From UBA830 sp002295635 (lineage in GTDB: Bacteria > Pseudomonadota > Alphaproteobacteria > MPNO01 > UBA830), in NCBI GenBank assembly GCA_002295635.1, contig DBHK01000027.1:314891-378890 (forward strand): a stretch of DNA of 64,000 nt, written 5' to 3'. This document shows positions 51,788 to 61,086 of this stretch, piece by piece. The notes below the pieces were generated by a model. It was not told where the DNA came from. It saw only the letters and a program-made list of their open reading frames with translations, and did no database searches. Position 1 is the stretch's first letter. Each line of letters starts with the position of its first letter. The translations under genes were made by a program, and so were the position numbers.

Positions 51788-53279
51788 CGGGTTTCCTACT
51801 CGCCGCTCGACTATTCTGGTATTCATCTTCCAAGGTTTTGAGACTTGTCGCTGGGTTTCCCTCCCTGTCTCTTATATCGGAATTGCTGTGAATTGCCTCC
51901 GACGCGGTACTATTTACGGATGCGACAGGCGCTTCTATTGCGCGCGCGGATCCTCTTTGCAGGTACTTAATGTGGATCAAATTAGATAGCCAGTTAACGG
52001 CTCGGTTCCAAGTTGTCCGAGTGACAAGGAGGGTAACGAGAATAACACGGCGGGATCCACGCTGAACTACTTTGACCTCATCGCCATAGGCCGCGTCCAC
52101 CAATTCATGCAGGGTATCAATTCGGCGGCTCGCCAGTCCGTGTACACGCCGGGCGCTGGTTAGCCAGAGAGGGCTTAAAGACAAGCTCAGAACGGTGACT
52201 GCGATAACCAAACGAGACTCTTCTTCTCCTATTGCTCCCGCCGCCAATCCCGACGCGGCTATGAGGAATGAGAACTCGCCAAGCTGAGATAGGGTCAGCC
52301 CCTGCAGCGATGCTCTCTGCCAGTTTTCCCCCAATAACCGCAAGATGCCGATATTCATTGCCGTTTTAAAAATGGTGACTACGAACAACACTACGATCAC
52401 TGTCCAGAAGTTTTCGGCAATAAACTTGAGGTCGATCAACAGGCCGACCGATAGGAAGAAAACCATTATTAGGACGCTTTGGATCGGGCGGATAGCTCTC
52501 ACCATTTGCTCGCGCTGAGTGGATCTTCCGATTATCAAGCCGGCTAAGAAAGCCCCATAGGCAGGAGATAGCCCAATCAAACCAAAAATAGCTCCGAAAC
52601 CGAAGCAGTAGACAAGTGCGGTTAGTGGCGAGAGGTCTACGTTGGCCATCATAACGTGGGCAAAGGGTAAGTTCACGCGACGTTTGCTTAAAGTCCTTAC
52701 CAAAACCAACAGAACGCCAAGGGAGATTGCTATTTGTGCCACTGCCCGCAAACCGAGTGTGCCTTCGCCGATATTTTCGACGACAAGAAGCATTGGTAGA
52801 AAGGCAAGATCCTGCCCGATCAGGATAGCAATCGTTATTTTGCCTGTTCGAGTTCTAAGCTGCCCAGTCTCTTCTAGCATTTTGATGGCGACAGCGGTGC
52901 TTGATAGAGCGATTACGAAGCCCAGCAGGATCGATTGTTCCGCTGTGAAGTCGAGAAAAATAGAACAAATAAATATAGCGCCAAGGCTGCCGGCGACTTG
53001 AAGTACGACCGCGCTCAACGCCATCCGCCAGGTCACTATGAAAATGCGAACGCTGAGCTCCGTTCCTATCAGAAACAGCAACAAGAGGACGCCTAGTTCT
53101 GCCAGTCCCCCGATTTGTTCGCGGTTTTCGACTACGCCAAATGCGCTTGGCCCCAAAAGTAAGCCGGCGATAATGTATCCGACTAGCGCCGGTTGTTTGA
53201 GCCGAGCCATCAACATACCGCATAACAGTGCTGCTAGCCCAACGATCGCCATGCCGGTTATATTTATGTGCGCATCCAT
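51780..53279 (-). CDS. CPA2-family cation:proton antiporter (KefB-like membrane domain)
   Basis: A 499-residue membrane protein with twelve to thirteen hydrophobic segments. Typical blocks: VGYIIAGLLLGPSAFG (after helix 2), LGVLLLLFLIGTELS, ALSSTAVAIKMLEETGQL with IGQDLAFLP, and AYGAFLAGLIIGRS. The C-terminal 130 residues lack the TrkA-N NAD-binding domain of KefB/KefC; instead there is a basic stretch, a hydrophobic segment and a Ser-rich tail. The transported ion (K+ or Na+ for H+) is not decided. Its stop overlaps rnhB. Confidence 0.9.
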   Translation of the reverse strand: MDAHINITGMAIVGLAALLCGMLMARLKQPALVGYIIAGLLLGPSAFGVVENREQIGGLAELGVLLLLFLIGTELSVRIFIVTWRMALSAVVLQVAGSLGAIFICSIFLDFTAEQSILLGFVIALSSTAVAIKMLEETGQLRTRTGKITIAILIGQDLAFLPMLLVVENIGEGTLGLRAVAQIAISLGVLLVLVRTLSKRRVNLPFAHVMMANVDLSPLTALVYCFGFGAIFGLIGLSPAYGAFLAGLIIGRSTQREQMVRAIRPIQSVLIMVFFLSVGLLIDLKFIAENFWTVIVVLFVVTIFKTAMNIGILRLLGENWQRASLQGLTLSQLGEFSFLIAASGLAAGAIGEEESRLVIAVTVLSLSLSPLWLTSARRVHGLASRRIDTLHELVDAAYGDEVKVVQRGSRRVILVTLLVTRTTWNRAVNWLSNLIHIKYLQRGSARAIEAPVASVNSTASEAIHSNSDIRDREGNPATSLKTLEDEYQNSRAASRKPDA

Positions 53280-53345
53280 CAGGTCGACAACTTAACATCC
53301 GTGCGCCTTAAAAGGGACGAATCTATCTTGGATCAGGTCTTGTAG

Positions 53346-54431
53346 TCAGTCGAAAAGATCCGGCTGTTGGTTAGGTTGGGCCGGCCGTTTGAACAGATCT
53401 GTCCGCAACTTGTAACGCCGTTCGTTTAGTCTTAATCTTCGACAGGTTTTATCGAAGCGCTGCTGGAGTAATTCAGAATAAACACCTGTTCCGCGCATAC
53501 GTTCACCGAACTCAGAAACATACATTTGACCGTTTCGTGTCCCACGGATTGCGTTCAGAACATGATCGGCTTTCATAGGCGCATGGGTTTCCAGCCATTC
53601 TCGGAAGAGTCCTTTGATCTCCAGTGGCAGGCGCAATAGTATATATCCAGCGATGGTTGCCCCTGCACCCGACGCGGCTTTGAGAATTAATTCCAGTTCC
53701 GAGTCATTCAGCACTGGGATCATCGGAGCCACCATAACACCGGTCTGGATGCCTGCGTCGGCGCATGCACGGATTGCTTGTAATCGTCGCATCGGGGTTG
53801 CGCAACGAGGCTCTAGCTTTCGAGCAAGTTCACGGTTGAGGGTAGTGATTGATAAAGACACTTGAGCGAGACCCTTTTGGGCCATCGGTCCTAAAATATC
53901 GAGATCTCTTATTACGAGGCTTGACTTTGTGACTATTCCTACGGGGTGATTGTGGGCTGATAGAATTTCTAGAATTCGGCGTGTTATTTTTAGTTCGCGC
54001 TCCGCAGGCTGATAGGGATCGGTGTTGGTGCCCATTGCCATCACGGCGCACTTATATTTTGAAGCGCGCAGTTCTTTTTCCAGCACAGCGGCAGCGTCTG
54101 GTTTATAAAAAATTTGGGTTTCAAAATCGAGACCGGGTGACAGGCCTAGATAGGCATGGGTTGGCCTAGCAAAACAATAAACGCAGCCATGCTCGCACCC
54201 TTTATAAGTATTTATAGACCGGTCGAAGGGTATATCCGGAGACTGATTACGGGTAATAATCTTCTTGGTAATTTCGGCGATGAGCTTTGTTTGAATCGGT
54301 GGAATACTGGTGTCGATCTGTAACCCCCAGCCATCGTCAATGGCGTCGGTGTGTTGCCGCTCAAACCTACCGGTCCGATTGCTTATCGCGCCACGGCCTT
54401 TTTGCGGGATTTTAGAGGGTTGCTTGAACAT
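53346..54431 (-). CDS. PA0069-type radical SAM protein
   Basis: A 361-residue radical SAM enzyme of the spore-photoproduct-lyase-like group often labelled PA0069 family. Cluster motif C79-EHG-C83-VY-C86 in SINTYKGCEHGCVYCFARP, then PTHAYLGLSPGLDFET and MGTNTDPYQPAERELKIT. The RSxVIRDLDIL style of strand and ARKLEPRCATPMRR also match. Function unknown; DNA photoproduct repair has not been shown for this subgroup. Divergent from the TIGR04283 gene with 113 nt between starts. Confidence 0.9.
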   Translation of the reverse strand: MFKQPSKIPQKGRGAISNRTGRFERQHTDAIDDGWGLQIDTSIPPIQTKLIAEITKKIITRNQSPDIPFDRSINTYKGCEHGCVYCFARPTHAYLGLSPGLDFETQIFYKPDAAAVLEKELRASKYKCAVMAMGTNTDPYQPAERELKITRRILEILSAHNHPVGIVTKSSLVIRDLDILGPMAQKGLAQVSLSITTLNRELARKLEPRCATPMRRLQAIRACADAGIQTGVMVAPMIPVLNDSELELILKAASGAGATIAGYILLRLPLEIKGLFREWLETHAPMKADHVLNAIRGTRNGQMYVSEFGERMRGTGVYSELLQQRFDKTCRRLRLNERRYKLRTDLFKRPAQPNQQPDLFD

Positions 54432-54544
54432 AGGAAAATATTACAATCGAGACAGGAACAAAACAAGAACATTCTGCGTTCAATGTATTCCAATTTCTGT
54501 ATTTACCCAGCGCTCTCAGGGGATAAATATCACCTTGTTGTGCT

Positions 54545-55240
54545 ATGAGTAATATAACTATGGCCGCTCATACATACCTATCAATCATCATACCTGCGTT
54601 AAATGCCGCACGCACACTATCATCTGTAATGGCTCCGCTGGGAGGAAAGGCAGAGGAAATTATCGTTATCGATGGTGGGTCGACGGACGAGACAGTCGAT
54701 ATCGCAAAAGCTGCAGGTGCCGAGGTTACTATCTGCGATAGGGGACGGGGGACACAACTCCAGCTTGGTGGAGAAAAGGCGGCTGGCGTATGGCTACTGT
54801 TTCTTCATGCTGACACGCGACTCAGCGACAACTGGAGGAACGCTGCGGAAAATTTCATCTCCCATCCGGGCAATAGGCACCGGGCTGCCGTATTTCGGTT
54901 CGCCCTCAACGACCCATCTTCGAATGCACGCCGAATAGAAAGCTTCGTAAACTGGCGCTCTAGAAAACTAGGTCTTCCATACGGTGACCAGGCATTACTA
55001 ATCTCAAGGGAATACTATGATTCATTGGGCGGGTTCCGGCCCATACCTTTGATGGAGGATGTGGATATAGTGCGCCGCATTGGCAGAGATAGGCTAACTG
55101 TGCTCAATGCGACGGCAATGACGTCCTCAGTGCGTTATAGGGAGGATGGATGGTGGCTACGCCCCATTCGAAACATCCTTTGTCTATCCCTATACTTTGT
55201 AGGTGTTCCGCCGCGCATTTTAGCTAAGATCTATCAATGA
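54545..55240 (+). CDS. TIGR04283 family glycosyltransferase (arsenosugar/selenodomain-associated)
   Basis: A 231-residue GT-A glycosyltransferase. Signature: LSIIIPALNAARTL, EIIVIDGGSTDETVDIAKAAG (in parts), LLFLHADTRLSD (metal-binding Asp block), GLPYGDQALLISREYYDSLGGF and MEDVDIVRRIGR. TIGR04283 proteins accompany radical SAM/selenodomain proteins and have been linked to arsenosugar synthesis. Its stop overlaps the next ATG (ATGA). Confidence 0.9.
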   Translation: MSNITMAAHTYLSIIIPALNAARTLSSVMAPLGGKAEEIIVIDGGSTDETVDIAKAAGAEVTICDRGRGTQLQLGGEKAAGVWLLFLHADTRLSDNWRNAAENFISHPGNRHRAAVFRFALNDPSSNARRIESFVNWRSRKLGLPYGDQALLISREYYDSLGGFRPIPLMEDVDIVRRIGRDRLTVLNATAMTSSVRYREDGWWLRPIRNILCLSLYFVGVPPRILAKIYQ

Positions 55241-55830
55241 AACAGGTAGTTATTTTCGCACGCCGTCCTCAATTAGGTCGGGTCAAGACACGTCTAGCCC
55301 GTGACATTGGGCCGGTGGAAGCATTGCGTTTCTACCGTTCAAATCTAACAGGAGTAACTCGACGCGTCAGTTTTGGTATGGCTTGGCAAACGTGGCTATG
55401 TCTCACGCCAGATAACGCGATTTTCGATAAGCGACTTCATTTGCCGGCGGTTGGCCGACTGTGTCAAGGCGGTGGCGACCTCGGTGAGCGGATGGAGCGC
55501 TGTTTCGCTAGATTTAAGCACAAACCGGTATTGATAGTGGGTAGTGATATCCCGGATATTAGTCGGTCACATATTGCCGCTGCATTCGACGCTCTGCGCT
55601 CGAATGAATTAGTGTTCGGTCCATCCCGCGACGGAGGTTACTGGCTAGTTGGGATAGCGCCAGGCACGCGCGTTGGTAAAATTTTCAACAACGTTCGCTG
55701 GTCTACAAATAACGCGCTGGAAGACACACTAAACAACATTGGTTCATGCACAAATGTGGGAATGCTGGACAAGCTTATCGATATAGATGATGGGGCTGCC
55801 TACACCGAGTGGCGCGGCCAGAGCAGTTAG
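55237..55830 (+). CDS. TIGR04282 family nucleotidyltransferase-like protein
   Basis: A 197-residue partner of TIGR04283, also GT-A/nucleotidyltransferase-like. Signature: VIFARRPQLGRVKTRLARDIGP, LGERMERCFARF, VLIVGSDIPDIS, and FGPSRDGGYWLVGI. Coupled by ATGA to the upstream gene. Selenodomain-associated transferase 1 in older naming. Function not established here. Confidence 0.9.
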   Translation: MKQVVIFARRPQLGRVKTRLARDIGPVEALRFYRSNLTGVTRRVSFGMAWQTWLCLTPDNAIFDKRLHLPAVGRLCQGGGDLGERMERCFARFKHKPVLIVGSDIPDISRSHIAAAFDALRSNELVFGPSRDGGYWLVGIAPGTRVGKIFNNVRWSTNNALEDTLNNIGSCTNVGMLDKLIDIDDGAAYTEWRGQSS

Positions 55831-55832
55831 AA

Positions 55833-56363
55833 TTAATATTCTTGTAGTCTCGGGATTAGTTCCACAAAATTGCACGGTTTGTGTCTGATATCTAGTTGAT
55901 AGACTAGGATGTCGTCCCAGGCGTCCCTGCAGGCGCCGGTAGATCCGGGTAGAGCAAATAGATACGTGCCCCCCGCAACTCCGGCCGTGGCGCGCGATTG
56001 GATTGTCGAAGTACCTATTTTTTCGTACGAGAGCGTCCGGAATAGCTCACCGAAGCCAGCCACTTCTTTTTCGTATACCTCATGAAATGCTTCCGGAGTA
56101 ACGTCACGGCCGGTAATCCCCGTACCGCCTGTCGCCAAAACCGCATCAACCTTCGGATTATCGATCCAGGACTGCAGCTGGGTAACAATTTCAGCCCTAT
56201 CATCTGTCACGATAGTGCGAGCCGCAAGGTTGTGCCCTGCGGCTTTGAGTCGACCCTCAAGAGTATCGCCAGATTTATCATCGGCAAAGGTCCGTGTATC
56301 AGACACTGTCATTACGGCAATGTTGATTGGAATAAATTCTATGCTTTGGTCAATACCGAACAT
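55833..56363 (-). CDS. moaB: Molybdenum cofactor biosynthesis protein B
   Basis: MoaB/MogA-fold protein that adenylates molybdopterin in many bacteria. The 176-residue product has INIAVMTVSDTR, DDKSGDTLEGRLKAAGH and AVLATGGTGITGRDVTPEA (molybdopterin-binding), then ATAGVAGGTYLFALPGSTGAC. The ATG at 56363 matches the family start and overlaps the transglycosylase gene by 14 nt. Apart from the moaA-mobA block by 46 kb. Confidence 0.93.
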   Translation of the reverse strand: MFGIDQSIEFIPINIAVMTVSDTRTFADDKSGDTLEGRLKAAGHNLAARTIVTDDRAEIVTQLQSWIDNPKVDAVLATGGTGITGRDVTPEAFHEVYEKEVAGFGELFRTLSYEKIGTSTIQSRATAGVAGGTYLFALPGSTGACRDAWDDILVYQLDIRHKPCNFVELIPRLQEY

Positions 56364-58173
56364 CTTCGGCCACCGATCCTTCCGATCCATCAACTGCGAT
56401 GTAGACTGGTCGCTCTCCGGCTGCAAGAGCGTCAAGAGAGGGGGCAGGTTCTCCCAAGCGCTCGCGATACATCCAAAGATTGGATAGCACGCGTTCTATA
56501 AATATTCTGGTTTCCCTTGCCGGGATGCTTTCAATGAACATCAGCGCATCGGTATATGCACCCTTGCGGGCGCGCCGCTGCCATTTTCTCAGGTTACCGG
56601 GGCCGCCGTTATATGCTGCGGCGACTAGAAGAAGGTCGCCATCTATGTGATCGTTCTCGAGCAAGTGTTGGATATATTTCTGTCCAAGCGAAATGTTTAG
56701 TGCCGGATCGTAGAGTTGGTTGCGTTTTCTGCCGCGAAAACGCTTCCGGGCTATGAAGCCGGCGGTGGCGGGCATTAATTGCATCAGCCCGCGCGCACCA
56801 GCGGAGCTTTTGGCACGGACGTTGAAAGCCGATTCCTGACGTATGAAAGCGAACACCAGTGCTCGATCAACACGAAAGCCCTCCCGTGGCTGCCAGTTCG
56901 GGAGCGGATAAAGTGCACCGGCTGGTGGCGGCGATTTGGATCCAATCAAGGCCGCACCGGCCCGATAAGCGACCATGGGGAGCGATTTGGACTCTGCTAC
57001 AGCGATAAGTGAAAGTGTTAGGTCGGGATCATTTGCGTTTGCCATGAACCTGAGCTCCCGTCCTGCACGGGCAGTTTGTCTAAGCTGGATAAGCGCAACT
57101 GCGCGGCGGCCGCTTGGCAGATCTAGAATTCTCTCCAGCCTTGCCTCGGTTAAGACTGTTGGAGACCAGTTCAGTGGTGACTGCTCCCCCAGCCAGCGAC
57201 GGGCAATTATACCGTAAAAGGTTCTTGGCTGCTCCGCTGCTGTCTCAAGCCAGCGGCCGACCCTCGCCGGTTTTTGACCTGTCATATTGGCTCGCGCCGC
57301 CCAAAAAGCGGCAGCAGCATGATCGTATCCCTTAACCTTCGGTGAAAGAGCCACAGCTTCGAAGTGGTTGGCGGCGTCAAGAAACTTGCCAAGTCTGTAC
57401 GATGCTAACCCAGCAATCCAGTGAGAATAGGGAATCAGCTCGCCCGATCGAGCTGCTACGAGCGAAGCTAACTGGTATGCTTTGTTGCTGTTGCCATAGA
57501 AAAACCAGCCGGATGCAATGAGGGTTCGCGCGAGATCAAGCCCTGCCTTGCCAAGAATCCTCCGAACCGTTTTACCATCAATGTAGCGCGTCGCCGCTGT
57601 CAAACGCCGCTGATGAGTCATGCGGCGGACTTGACGAATAATACGCTTGGCTGATCTTCGATGTGGTCGGTAACCTGAATTCTCGATAATTTCGGTCGGT
57701 TGATAGGAGGGGTAGAACCGGCTCTCGGGTCGGCGAGGTGCACGATAATTCCTCGGCTTCCGTTTTACAGCCAGTCTGTATATCCGACGAGCGTCTGGAT
57801 GGTCAGCATAGGTTTTGAGCCACTTCGCCAGTTCAGTATATCGCGAACGATATTTAGTAGGATGAAGATAACGCTGCGCTTGAACGTGACCCATCAAAAG
57901 AGGGTCTTCAAGTTGTCGGATGAGTTTATCAGCGCGGCGCCATTGCCCATTTTTCTGGAGGGCGAAAATCCTTTGGTAATTTTGTGAATCCGCGTTAGAG
58001 AGAATATCCGGCAAGGCGCGGCCAATGGTAGGCTCTTTGACAGGTGGTGACGTCGTGTCACCTGCGGCTGCAGTCACGGGAAACCCTATAAAAACGCTGG
58101 CTGAAATGATCAGCGCGCTAAGTGAAATCGTTTTGACAAGCTTCTGTTCTATCGAGAGAATTCCCTGCATCAT
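56350..58173 (-). CDS. slt: Soluble lytic murein transglycosylase
   Basis: Cleaves peptidoglycan glycan strands in the periplasm. The 607-residue protein has a signal peptide (SLSALIISASVFIGFPVTAAA), a long helical superhelix domain with Arg/Lys-rich middle, and the C-terminal SLT domain: FIRQESAFNVRAKSSAGARG with the catalytic Glu, LMQLMPATAGFIAR, VAAAYNGGPGNL. Slt70-like in architecture. Contains an Arg/Tyr-rich stretch (about 140-200) less common in E. coli Slt. Confidence 0.94.
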   Translation of the reverse strand: MMQGILSIEQKLVKTISLSALIISASVFIGFPVTAAAGDTTSPPVKEPTIGRALPDILSNADSQNYQRIFALQKNGQWRRADKLIRQLEDPLLMGHVQAQRYLHPTKYRSRYTELAKWLKTYADHPDARRIYRLAVKRKPRNYRAPRRPESRFYPSYQPTEIIENSGYRPHRRSAKRIIRQVRRMTHQRRLTAATRYIDGKTVRRILGKAGLDLARTLIASGWFFYGNSNKAYQLASLVAARSGELIPYSHWIAGLASYRLGKFLDAANHFEAVALSPKVKGYDHAAAAFWAARANMTGQKPARVGRWLETAAEQPRTFYGIIARRWLGEQSPLNWSPTVLTEARLERILDLPSGRRAVALIQLRQTARAGRELRFMANANDPDLTLSLIAVAESKSLPMVAYRAGAALIGSKSPPPAGALYPLPNWQPREGFRVDRALVFAFIRQESAFNVRAKSSAGARGLMQLMPATAGFIARKRFRGRKRNQLYDPALNISLGQKYIQHLLENDHIDGDLLLVAAAYNGGPGNLRKWQRRARKGAYTDALMFIESIPARETRIFIERVLSNLWMYRERLGEPAPSLDALAAGERPVYIAVDGSEGSVAEDVRY

Positions 58174-58282
58174 TCCCCTAAAGTTGAGATAAATTAAATA
58201 TTTTCAGCCGATTCTAACGAACTGGATCGGGACCAGCAACATATGTTCATGACTGTTACTCTCGATCAGCACTAAAATTGAT

Positions 58283-59098
58283 CTATTGCTGGTCTTGAGT
58301 CGTCTCGTCCAACCGAGCACGAACTTCAAGCAGGTCAAGCCATGCTTCCCTTTTCTGAGCAGGTTGGCGAAGTAAATAAGCAGGGTGTAGCAAGGCACGA
58401 GCCGCGATGGGATCACCTATTTGGGGCTGGTAGTTCATCCATTTTCCACGTAGGCGCATGATACCTTCTTTACGTCGCAACAGTGTCTTTGCAGATGTAC
58501 CGCCTACGAGCATCAGGATATCAGGTTCGACTAACATGATGTGGCGTTCTACAAACGGCAGGCAGGCCGCTATTTCAGTGTCGGTCGGGTTGCGGTTGCC
58601 GGGCGGTCGCCACGGCAAAATATTGGTGATATATACCTCGGATCGAGCGATACCTATGGCAGCTAGCATTTTGTTTAAGAGTTGTCCCGCCGGTCCAACA
58701 AAAGGCATACCTTTGCGGTCTTCTTCGCCACCCGGCGCCTCGCCAATTAACATCAGTCGCGCATCTGTATGCCCGTCAGCGAATACAAAGTTCATCGCCG
58801 TGTCTTTCAGTGGGCAGCCATCAAAAAGTTCAAAGGCTGTTCGCAGTTCTTCCAGTGTTGATGCCGCTGCAGCAATTTCTTGGGCGGAATGGACAGATGT
58901 GTCCAGAGATTGAAGCTGAACTGGGAGCGGCACTTCTTTCTGCGCCGTTAGTTCGGGCGGTGGTTTCTCCGGTGCTTGAATTTTCTCAGGTGTAGGTGCG
59001 GCATTTAAATAGTTGATTGGCTTATCGCCAACCGGTTCATCAACTCCAGCCTCGATATACCAATCGAGGAGTGCCTTCTGACCCAATTTTTCAATCAT
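58283..59098 (-). CDS. Uracil-DNA glycosylase (family 4-like, cluster-poor)
   Basis: Removes uracil from DNA. The 271-residue product has the family-4 motif LIGEAPGGEEDRKGMPFVGPAG and the C-terminal LLHPAYLLRQP. Odd: of four Cys that bind the 4Fe-4S cluster in thermophilic family-4 enzymes, only two equivalents are seen (FDGCPLKDT and AACLPF); the position before RPPGNR is Trp (ILPWRPPGNR) and the first Cys is missing. An N-terminal Pro/Glu-rich region (about 30-75) precedes the domain. Divergent from ETF-QO. Confidence 0.92.
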   Translation of the reverse strand: MIEKLGQKALLDWYIEAGVDEPVGDKPINYLNAAPTPEKIQAPEKPPPELTAQKEVPLPVQLQSLDTSVHSAQEIAAAASTLEELRTAFELFDGCPLKDTAMNFVFADGHTDARLMLIGEAPGGEEDRKGMPFVGPAGQLLNKMLAAIGIARSEVYITNILPWRPPGNRNPTDTEIAACLPFVERHIMLVEPDILMLVGGTSAKTLLRRKEGIMRLRGKWMNYQPQIGDPIAARALLHPAYLLRQPAQKREAWLDLLEVRARLDETTQDQQ

Positions 59099-59256
59099 TA
59101 AAGTAAATTACAATAAAACAAAGCTTGGCGGAACCAGCCGACTAGTATACGGGTCCATCACTGAGGCTTTAGCTTTCTCGTGGCTGGATAATGAGTAATC
59201 GCATGGTATACACAACCCCGTTAATTGGATGCCTTAACCGGATCTCGGAGCGATAA

Positions 59257-60891
59257 ATGGAACGGGAATCGATGGAGTTCGATGTGGTGATCGTAGGCGC
59301 AGGTCCGTCGGGGCTTGCATCTGCAATCCGCCTCCGGCAACTAGCTGGGGAGAGCGACCGGGAAATATCCGTTTGTGTTGTAGAAAAGGGGTCGGAGGTC
59401 GGTGCTCATATTTTATCCGGTGCGGTGATAGAGCCACGGGCACTTGACGAACTTCTACCCGACTGGAAGGCGCGAGGCGCTCCTCTGAATACGCCTGTCG
59501 AAGAAGACCATTTCCTATTTCTTGGTAAGTCGGGCGCTATGAGGCTGCCGACGCCCCCGCAGATGAACAATCACGGGAATTATATCGCTAGTCTTGGCAA
59601 CGTATGCCGCTGGTTAGGTGATCAGGCCGAAGCGGTAGGTGTGGAAATATATCCCGGATTTGCCGCCGCTGAAGTCCTTTACGATGACGAGGGAAAGGTC
59701 AAAGGCGTCGCCACGGGCGACATGGGGATTGGTAAGGATGGTGAAAAAACGACGAATTACGAACCAGGGTTTGAACTGCATGCTAAGCAGACGATCTTCG
59801 CGGAAGGATGCCGTGGATCACTAACCAAGACGTTGTTCGAGAGGTTTCATCTCAGAGATGGCGTTGATCCGCAGACATACGGTATCGGGATCAAGGAACT
59901 ATGGGAAATTGACCATGAAAAACACCATCCCGGGCGGGTTGTGCACACTATTGGATGGCCTATGGACTCGGGTACTTACGGCGGGTCATTTCTTTATCAT
60001 ATGGAGGAAAACCAGGTCGCTGTCGGTTTCGTGATTGGGCTAGATTATACAAACCCCCATCTGAACCCGTTCGAAGAATTCCAACGCTTCAAGACCCACC
60101 CTAAAATCCGTCCTACCTTCGAGGGTGGACGTAGGGTCGCATACGGCGCGCGAGCCATTAATGAGGGTGGTTATAAGTCAGTGCCAAAACTTACGTTTCC
60201 TGGCGGCGTCCTGATTGGGTGCTCGGCCGGTTTTCTGAATGTGCCTAAGATAAAAGGCAGCCACACTGCAATGAAATCGGGGATGCTGGCGGCAGAGGCG
60301 GTGTTCGATGTGATCGCGGAGAATGTGGAACAGGTCGAAGCGGTTTCTTATGAGAGGGCGATCAAAAAGAGTTGGATCTGGGAGGAACTATACCGTGTCC
60401 GTAATATCCGACCGGCTTTCAGGTGGGGCTTGTGGGTCGGCCTGCTATATTCTGCGATCGACACATATTTATTCCGGGGTCGAGCGCCGTGGACACTAAA
60501 AAATCACGCCGATCATACAAGGCTTAAAAAGGCATCCGAAGCGTCAGTGATTGAATATCCAAAACCTGATGGAGAAGTGTCTTTTGATCGGTTGTCTTCC
60601 GTGTTTATTTCAAACACTAACCACGAAGAAAATCAGCCGGCACATCTGACATTGAAGGATGAAAGAGTCCCCATTACCGTCAATCTAAGAGACTACGATG
60701 CGCCCGAGCAGCGCTACTGCCCCGCCGGGGTTTACGAAATTGTGGCGGAGGAAGACGGATCTGATCCCCACCTGCAAATCAATGCGCAGAACTGCGTTCA
60801 CTGCAAAACCTGTGACATCAAAGACCCAACGCAAAATATTAACTGGGTGGTGCCGGAGGGTGGTGGGGGACCAAATTACCCTAATATGTGA
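59257..60891 (+). CDS. Electron transfer flavoprotein-ubiquinone oxidoreductase
   Basis: Membrane-associated FAD/4Fe-4S enzyme passing electrons from ETF to ubiquinone. The 544-residue product has the FAD motif VVIVGAGPSGLASAIRL, GAHILSGAVIEPRAL, and the C-terminal cluster RYCPAGVYE and CVHCKTCDIKDPTQNINW. A good GGAGCG ribosome site precedes the ATG. Homologous to mitochondrial ETFDH. Supports fatty and amino acid oxidation. The region 60892-61086 downstream holds a structured element. Confidence 0.97.
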   Translation: MERESMEFDVVIVGAGPSGLASAIRLRQLAGESDREISVCVVEKGSEVGAHILSGAVIEPRALDELLPDWKARGAPLNTPVEEDHFLFLGKSGAMRLPTPPQMNNHGNYIASLGNVCRWLGDQAEAVGVEIYPGFAAAEVLYDDEGKVKGVATGDMGIGKDGEKTTNYEPGFELHAKQTIFAEGCRGSLTKTLFERFHLRDGVDPQTYGIGIKELWEIDHEKHHPGRVVHTIGWPMDSGTYGGSFLYHMEENQVAVGFVIGLDYTNPHLNPFEEFQRFKTHPKIRPTFEGGRRVAYGARAINEGGYKSVPKLTFPGGVLIGCSAGFLNVPKIKGSHTAMKSGMLAAEAVFDVIAENVEQVEAVSYERAIKKSWIWEELYRVRNIRPAFRWGLWVGLLYSAIDTYLFRGRAPWTLKNHADHTRLKKASEASVIEYPKPDGEVSFDRLSSVFISNTNHEENQPAHLTLKDERVPITVNLRDYDAPEQRYCPAGVYEIVAEEDGSDPHLQINAQNCVHCKTCDIKDPTQNINWVVPEGGGGPNYPNM

Positions 60892-60920
60892 TCGGAAAGG
60901 GGCTAAACCTGATCCGCTCG

Positions 60921-61007
60921 ACTCGATTTCGGTTCATGAGCGTTTAACTGTTGGCCGGTTCGAACTATATTAGGTTTCATATTTGGGCAGACCAAATGAA
61001 ATCGAGT
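60921..61007 (+). other. Candidate structured RNA between ETF-QO and the TPR gene
   Basis: ACTCGATTTC (60921-60930) pairs perfectly with GAAATCGAGT (60998-61007), 10 bp. Directly against the inner side of the 3' arm sits a second hairpin, ATTTGG (60981-60986) with CCAAAT (60992-60997) and loop GCAGA, so the two stems would stack. The 50 nt between include a GTTCGAAC palindrome. No T-run follows, so a plain terminator is unlikely; no known RNA is recognised. Confidence 0.4.
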
Positions 61008-61086
61008 GGGTTATCATATCTTCAGCGGTCGCCGACATTACGCTTAGTCGGATGTCCAACGGAAAATTGAACGGAACGGGTGCATT

